Positions 60,333 through 64,000 of a stretch of 64,000 nt of DNA are shown one piece after another (position 1 is the stretch's first letter; every line of letters starts with the position of its first letter). Position numbers and translations under genes: made by a program. The notes beneath the pieces are model-generated. The model did not search any database, was not told the DNA's origin, and saw nothing but the letters and a program-made list of their open reading frames with translations. The stretch is from Nocardiopsis listeri NBRC 13360 (GTDB lineage: Bacteria; Actinomycetota; Actinomycetes; Streptosporangiales; Streptosporangiaceae): NCBI RefSeq assembly GCF_001570765.1, contig NZ_BCSH01000047.1, positions 1-64,000 of the forward strand, written 5' to 3'.

Positions 60333-60406
60333 TGGGCGATACAGGACTCGAACCTGTGACCCCTACCGTGTCGAGGTAGTGCTCTAGCCAACTGAGCTAA
60401 TCGCCC
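60333..60406 (-). tRNA. tRNA-Val (anticodon GAC), second copy
   Basis: Identical over its 74 nt to the copy at 28673, including the C33 in the loop TCGACAC. Last gene of the cluster 2 transcript. Confidence 0.93.
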
Positions 60407-60430
60407 TCATGCGAGATGAGGTACATCTGG

Positions 60431-60502
60431 AGCCGGCGACGGGAATCGAACCCGTGTGCAGGGATTTGCAGTCCCTTGCCTAAGCCACTCGGCCACGCCG
60501 GC
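60431..60502 (-). tRNA. tRNA-Cys (anticodon GCA), divergent copy
   Basis: A complete 72-nt tRNA with acceptor GCCGGCG/CGCCGGC, anticodon stem AGGGA/TCCCT, loop CTGCAAA, T73. It differs greatly from the first tRNA-Cys in acceptor and anticodon stems. Confidence 0.93.
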
Positions 60503-60552
60503 TTGGTCGAAGCACGAGGTAGCCGAACGGCACCCGTATGTGCCTTTCTCCG

Positions 60553-60625
60553 AGCGGACGACGGGATTCGAACCCGCGACCCTCACCTTGGCAAGGTGAT
60601 GCTCTACCAGCTGAGCCACGTCCGC
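60553..60625 (-). tRNA. tRNA-Gly (anticodon GCC)
   Basis: A 73-nt tRNA identical to the copies at 28874 and 60699: acceptor GCGGACG/CGTCCGC and loop TTGCCAA. Confidence 0.95.
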
Positions 60626-60698
60626 GTGTGGTCCGGAACGCGAGGTTCCAGGCCCGATCCGAGATTATCACCGGTGGGTGAGTACTTCGGATCATCCG

Positions 60699-60771
60699 AG
60701 CGGACGACGGGATTCGAACCCGCGACCCTCACCTTGGCAAGGTGATGCTCTACCAGCTGAGCCACGTCCGC
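60699..60771 (-). tRNA. tRNA-Gly (anticodon GCC), tandem copy
   Basis: First gene of cluster 2; identical to the next tRNA-Gly, 73 bp away, consistent with a local tandem duplication. The -10 TAGAGT lies at 60821-60826 on the minus strand. Confidence 0.95.
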
Positions 60772-60917
60772 GCGGCGAGTGCTCGTCACGGCCTTGACCG
60801 TGTCCCTCGCTGCGTTAAGAACTCTAGCGGATGTTCGGGCAAGTACGAAATCGACTTCTCAGAGGGGCTGGGCGCCCTGCCGAGGCAGGCCGACGTGGCC
60901 CGCCGCGGCGGCAGGAG

Positions 60918-61349
60918 CTACTTCTCCACATGCGCGGGGGTGGAAGGCATGTCGGGGCGCGGAGGTGCGGACAGGTACTGGCCGACCCGTTCGATCACCT
61001 TGTTCATCTCGTAGGCGATCAGGCCCACGTCACTGTCGGCGTCCGCCATCAGGGCCATGCAGGCCCCGTCGCCGGCCGCGGCGACGAAGAGGAAGGCGCG
61101 GTCCATCTCGATGATGCTCTGTCGGATGTCGCCGGCCGAGAACTGCTTACTGGCCCCTCCCGCGAGGCTGTGCAGTCCGGAGGCGATCGCCGAGAGGTGT
61201 TCGGCGGCGGGACGGTCGAGGCCACTGGAGGTGGCCATGAGGAGCCCGTCGGTGGACAGGACGATGGCGTGCTGTGTGCCCGAGGCGCGGGTCAGGAGGT
61301 CGTCCAGCAGCCAGCTGAGTTCGCCGCGGGCGGTGCTCGGTGGGGTCAT
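60918..61349 (-). CDS. Roadblock/LC7 protein, orphan CvnB paralogue
   Basis: A 143-residue roadblock/LC7 protein (LSWLLDDLLTRASGTQHAIVLSTDGLLMA, then the helix LSAIASGLHSLAGGASKQF). It resembles CvnB but has no cvnA, cvnC or cvnD beside it. It may regulate a GTPase elsewhere, possibly CvnD of this window. ATG at 61349. Confidence 0.92.
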   Translation of the reverse strand: MTPPSTARGELSWLLDDLLTRASGTQHAIVLSTDGLLMATSSGLDRPAAEHLSAIASGLHSLAGGASKQFSAGDIRQSIIEMDRAFLFVAAAGDGACMALMADADSDVGLIAYEMNKVIERVGQYLSAPPRPDMPSTPAHVEK

Positions 61350-61715
61350 GTCTCTCTTCGCTGTGTCGGTCGTCGGCCGTGCGTGGAGCACGCGCTCTGC
61401 GGGGGCGCGCGGTGCGGGGCGCAAGGGTGTCGGGGGCGTTGTCCTCCGGTCCCGCATAAGCGTTGCCCAGATGATAGTCATTCGTAACTTATCTGTCCGG
61501 CCATCGTCCCGGGGTCCAGGTGGGGTGGTCACCCCACATGCCACTCTGACCAGCGAAGACGGCACGGAAAAAGTCCCGAAAGCGCCGCTCGACGGCCGGT
61601 GCCGGTCAATGCACTTGCCAAGGTGTGCCGCCGGAAGGTAGCGGTGAGCCCGAGGGTGGGAGGATTCAGGGGAAACAGCTGGTCCGACCAGGGGCCTGGA
61701 GAGTTGGGGGTTGAG
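61350..61715. other. 366-bp divergent gap with an 18-bp dyad
   Basis: GTGGGGTG-GT-CACCCCAC (61520-61537) is an 8-bp inverted repeat in the middle of the gap. Around it lies a relatively AT-rich tract (about 61468-61494). No gene was found. The promoters of both flanking genes must be here. Confidence 0.45.
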
Positions 61716-62558
61716 ATGAGGGTGTGGATCGCCGGAGCCGGCTACGGCCGCGGCGCCGTGCTGGAGGAGAAGGACGCCCGGATCCCCGTGGTAGACCACG
61801 GCATCACCGTCGGAGACGGAGTGTTCGAGACGGTGCGGGCTCGGCACGGTCGACCGTTCGCGTTGACCCGGCACCTGAAGCGTCTGGCCCGCTCCGCCAC
61901 GGGCCTGGGCATGGACGAACCCGACCTCGAACTGGTCGCGGACGGCGTCGCCCGTGCGGTGGCGGCCAACCCCGAGATGACCGACGCGCGGGTGCGCATC
62001 ACCGTCACCGATGGGATCGGGCCGCTGGGTTCGGACCGGGGCGGGGGCGAACAGACCGTCATCGTGGCCCTGGGCCCCTTCCCCGGGATCCCTCCGCACA
62101 CGAACGTGGCGCTGGCCCCATGGCCGCGCAACGAGTTCGGCGCCCTCGCCGGGCTGAAGACCACCTCTTACGCCGACAACGTGCGCGCCTTGGCCTACGC
62201 CCGAGATCGCGGCGCCACCGAGGCGATCTTCCGCAACGTCTCGGGGAACCTGTGCGAGGGCACCGGGAGCAACATGTTCGTCGTGCTGGACGGTCGACTC
62301 CTCACGCCGCCGCTGTCGGCCGGTCCGCTGGCCGGGATCACCCGTGAGCTCGTCCTGGAGTGGCACGGTGGAGAGGAGGAGGACGTGCCGATGGAACGTC
62401 TGCCCGAGATCACCGAGGCGTTCTTGACCTCGACCGGACGTGACGTGCAGCCGGTGCTCCACATCGACGACCGGCGGGTGTCGGCCCAACCCGGGCCGAT
62501 CACGCTCAAAGCGATGGCGGTGTTCGCCGAGCGTTCCGCCGCGGATCTGGACCCGTGA
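61716..62558 (+). CDS. pabC: 4-amino-4-deoxychorismate lyase (aminotransferase class IV)
   Basis: A 280-residue fold-type IV PLP enzyme. It would convert aminodeoxychorismate to p-aminobenzoate for folate. VVDHGITVGDGVFETVRA, the PLP lysine in LKTTSYADN and the SGNLCEGTGSNMFVV block are present. A D-amino-acid or branched-chain aminotransferase role is less likely but possible. The ATG at 61716 is preceded only by a G-rich tract (GAGTTGGGGGTTGAG). No pabA/B nearby. Confidence 0.88.
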   Translation: MRVWIAGAGYGRGAVLEEKDARIPVVDHGITVGDGVFETVRARHGRPFALTRHLKRLARSATGLGMDEPDLELVADGVARAVAANPEMTDARVRITVTDGIGPLGSDRGGGEQTVIVALGPFPGIPPHTNVALAPWPRNEFGALAGLKTTSYADNVRALAYARDRGATEAIFRNVSGNLCEGTGSNMFVVLDGRLLTPPLSAGPLAGITRELVLEWHGGEEEDVPMERLPEITEAFLTSTGRDVQPVLHIDDRRVSAQPGPITLKAMAVFAERSAADLDP

Positions 62559-62576
62559 TCGACGCCTGAGGGAACG

Positions 62577-62614
62577 AGACGAGGGGACGGCGCCCAGGCG
62601 CCGTCCCCTCGTCT
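62577..62614. terminator. Bidirectional terminator between pabC and ssgB
   Basis: A perfect 17-bp GC-rich stem (62577-62593 with 62598-62614) closed by the loop CCAG, between convergent genes. Confidence 0.9.
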
Positions 62615-62698
62615 ACTCGTTCACTCTGTTCCTCGTGGTGTCGGTGGTGTCCGAGGATCGCGCGGCCCCGCGGAGGATGTCGCACACCGAACGAACAC

Positions 62699-63121
62699 TC
62701 AGGAGTGGAGGTGCTGCTGGATCTCCTCGTCGAGGTCGACGAAGGTCCCCTCCTGACCGGCGGGGACGATCTCGTAGGTGCGGTGCAGGAACTCGGCGAG
62801 TGGGGACACCTGGGTGTCGAACTCGGCCTGACCGAAGGGGGAGGAGAGAGCGATGCTCACCGAACGCTCGCCCTCCTCGTCCTTGGAGGGCCACACGCGC
62901 ACGTCGCCCTCACCGACGGGGCGCACGATGCCCACGGTGAGGAGTTCTCGAGCGAAGATCCACTCGACGGGGGTGTCCTCGCCGGTGTGGAAGGCCACGC
63001 GGATCGCGTACGGGTCGTCGGAGCTGTAGTCGAGTCGCGCGACCAGCGGAACCGCGGTGCGCTCCGGGACCACGAGTCGCAGGCCCAGCTCGGCGGTGGC
63101 AGTCGTGTCGCTACTGTTCAT
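62699..63121 (-). CDS. SsgB-like sporulation/cell-division protein (SALP)
   Basis: A 140-residue SsgA-like protein, the family that localises FtsZ for sporulation septation in mycelial actinomycetes. It matches SsgB along its length: LGLRLVVPERTAVPLVARLDYSSDDPYA, VEWIFARELLTVGIVRP and VRVWPSKDE, then SPLAEFLHRTYEIVP. I start at the ATG of MNSSDTT (63121). No other division gene nearby. SsgB itself is the most likely paralogue, but another SALP cannot be excluded. Confidence 0.9.
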   Translation of the reverse strand: MNSSDTTATAELGLRLVVPERTAVPLVARLDYSSDDPYAIRVAFHTGEDTPVEWIFARELLTVGIVRPVGEGDVRVWPSKDEEGERSVSIALSSPFGQAEFDTQVSPLAEFLHRTYEIVPAGQEGTFVDLDEEIQQHLHS

Positions 63122-63481
63122 GTTCGCCAAACCTTTTCTCGTCCGGCCCAGACGTTCCTGGGGCGCCGGCCGGTTGCCGTCTCACTTGGTTCGACGCGGC
63201 TGGCCGCGGATCATGACGTGAGTACGGAGATTTTTTCTGGTCGATGGGACCGGAGGTCTCGCTGCCCGCCCAGCGGGTCCAGCGCGCCGCGGGGCGGCAC
63301 CACGATCCTTCGTCACTGTAATGACCAGGAGAAACCAAAGATTTCCCCATGTCGAGTGTCCCGTGTCACGCGAAGGTCGACTCGCGCTCGTTCTGGACGG
63401 GTCCACGAAACCGGGAACTCCTACTCATTACGGGGATCGCGGCCGTGGGCGTCCCCTTGTGGGGGAACCCGAACGCCGTTA

Positions 63482-63497
63482 TGTGACCTCCATCACA
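63482..63497. promoter_or_regulatory. CRP-type site TGTGA-N6-TCACA
   Basis: TGTGA-CCTCCA-TCACA is a perfect match to the Crp consensus used by E. coli and by actinobacterial Crp homologues. It lies 71 bp before the tRNA -10 and 361 bp from the ssgB-like start. Which gene it controls, if any, is unknown. Confidence 0.55.
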
Positions 63498-63552
63498 TGT
63501 CTGTGGATCCCTCGGGAGGCCCGGGGTGTGCCGAGTACTCCCGAACATGCGC

Positions 63553-63558
63553 TAAAGT
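63553..63558 (+). promoter_or_regulatory. -10 of tRNA-Val(CAC) promoter
   Basis: TAAAGT, 48 bp before the tRNA, in the context CCCGAACATGCGCTAAAGTT that nearly matches the promoter of tRNA cluster 2. Confidence 0.6.
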
Positions 63559-63606
63559 TTTTCTTGTCAGGCCGACGAGGCCGGACAAGGGCCACAAGCC
63601 CGGCAG

Positions 63607-63680
63607 GGGCGATTAGCTCAGTTGGCTAGAGCGCATCGTTCACACCGATGAGGTCACTGGTTCGAGTCCAGTATCGCCCA
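63607..63680 (+). tRNA. tRNA-Val (anticodon CAC)
   Basis: A 74-nt tRNA with acceptor GGGCGAT/ATCGCCC, anticodon stem CATCG/CGATG and loop TTCACAC (normal U33). It decodes GTG. The D arm is the same as in tRNA-Val(GAC). CCA not encoded. Confidence 0.95.
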
Positions 63681-63690
63681 CCGATGAGAA

Positions 63691-63731
63691 GGACCGGATC
63701 CGTATCACGCGGATCCGGTCCTTCTTTTTCT
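63691..63731 (+). terminator. tRNA-Val(CAC) terminator
   Basis: A perfect 12-bp stem (GGACCGGATCCG and its inverse, 63691-63702 with 63710-63721) and a 7-nt loop are followed by TTCTTTTTCT, a classic intrinsic terminator. Confidence 0.95.
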
Positions 63732-63859
63732 GGTTTTGGTCGCCCCAAGCCCGGGCAACGTGCGCCTTTGCGTCGGGATGCCGGTTTCGGCGCCGGAGCG
63801 CTCCGGAAAACGTCCGCGCCCATTTTCCGAGTAGACCCGGCCGCTTCGAGGGCACCGGA

Positions 63860-64000
63860 CTAGCGTGAGCGGCGGAGCGCCTTGCGCCGGGCGCGGTGTT
63901 CGCGGAACCTTCGCAGGTAGTCGTCCTTGAGCCGTGTGGCCCATCGTTCGCCGCGCCTCGCCCAGACCTTCGCCGGGTGCAGCAGGCGCCGGGCCCAGCG
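63860..64000 (-). CDS. C-terminal end of a basic protein (partial)
   Basis: The last 46 codons of a minus-strand gene that runs off the window end. The product is extremely Arg-rich (WARRLLHPAKVWARRGERW, then RFREHRARRKALRRSR, ending TAG) with normal GC3 bias. It could be a nucleic-acid- or membrane-associated protein tail; no family recognised. Confidence 0.6.
   Translation of the reverse strand, partial: RWARRLLHPAKVWARRGERWATRLKDDYLRRFREHRARRKALRRSR

Larger units (their letters stand above)
63122..63606. other. 485-bp gap with CRP-like site and hairpins
   Basis: No gene recognised between ssgB and tRNA-Val. It includes a hairpin at 63448-63477 (GGCGTCCCC/GGGG...ACGCC), a perfect CRP-type site and a tRNA promoter (separate entries). 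Confidence 0.5.

Noticed and set aside
63430-63480. c-di-AMP (ydaO-type) riboswitch
   Set aside because: There is a GC hairpin and a GGGGGAACCC stretch, but I cannot reconstruct the conserved two-fold core, and no cell-wall hydrolase gene follows.

Overview
The window reads as a chromosomal segment of a high-GC, mycelial actinobacterium, most likely Nocardiopsis or a close relative in the Streptosporangiales. The evidence is strongly GC-biased third codon positions, many GTG and TTG starts, a conservon (cvnABCDE with a CYP157-type P450), an SsgB-like sporulation protein, XRE/DUF397/ATPase signalling genes, a DUF574 methyltransferase, an actinobacterial IdeR-type iron box and an actinobacterial LexA box. 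The genus call is inference; no rRNA or other decisive marker is present.

Layout. 0.1-6.9 kb: small catabolic and redox units (alpha/beta hydrolase with TetR divergent from an SDR; a PEP-synthase/rifampin-phosphotransferase-like protein; an old yellow enzyme divergent from an ArsR regulator). 6.9-12.3 kb: a complete, translationally coupled desABCD desferrioxamine operon behind an iron box. 12.4-17 kb: universal stress protein, a RelE/ParE-type toxin-antitoxin pair, then an ATP-binding protein divergent from XRE plus a triple-repeat DUF397 protein. 17-20.5 kb: error-prone polymerase dnaE2, divergent across a perfect SOS box from a small two-helix membrane protein. 20.5-28.4 kb: metallo-hydrolase, PucR regulator, menB, a small membrane protein, DUF488 and DUF2945 proteins, a DUF574 methyltransferase and a duplicated-domain lipoprotein. 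28.5-29 kb: tRNA cluster 1 (Val-Cys-Gly). 29-43.5 kb: moeA paralogue, MFS exporter with TetR, manA, FKBP, acyl-CoA dehydrogenase with TetR, an ABC exporter beside a membrane-anchored LuxR protein, and others. 43.9-50 kb: the conservon and a second P450. 50-53 kb: SnoaL-like protein, enoyl-CoA hydratase, MatB-like acyl-CoA ligase. 53-57.5 kb: a ribose-type ABC operon with its LacI regulator, in which permease and binding protein are one polypeptide. 57.8-60 kb: DUF3159 protein, LLM oxidoreductase and a collapsed GntR/LysE locus. 60.3-60.8 kb: tRNA cluster 2 (Val-Cys-Gly-Gly). 60.9-64 kb: orphan roadblock/LC7 protein, 4-amino-4-deoxychorismate lyase, SsgB-like protein, tRNA-Val(CAC) and the 3' end of a basic protein.

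The genes are arranged as short autonomous modules, often a regulator divergent from or followed by its target, with dyad operators visible between them (1871, 6439, 15683, 20217, 32319, 36266, 57461). Convergent pairs are mostly separated by strong hairpins (16987, 20494, 30408, 35009, 48644, 62577).

Most worth a second look: the LexA-box-controlled small membrane protein opposite dnaE2; the membrane domain fused directly to a LuxR DNA-binding domain; the RbsC-RbsB fusion; the tail-to-tail GntR/LysE deletion; the two paralogous tRNA clusters, whose tRNA-Val(GAC) genes both carry C33 instead of U33; the triple DUF397 protein; and several short genes that ordinary gene calling would miss.
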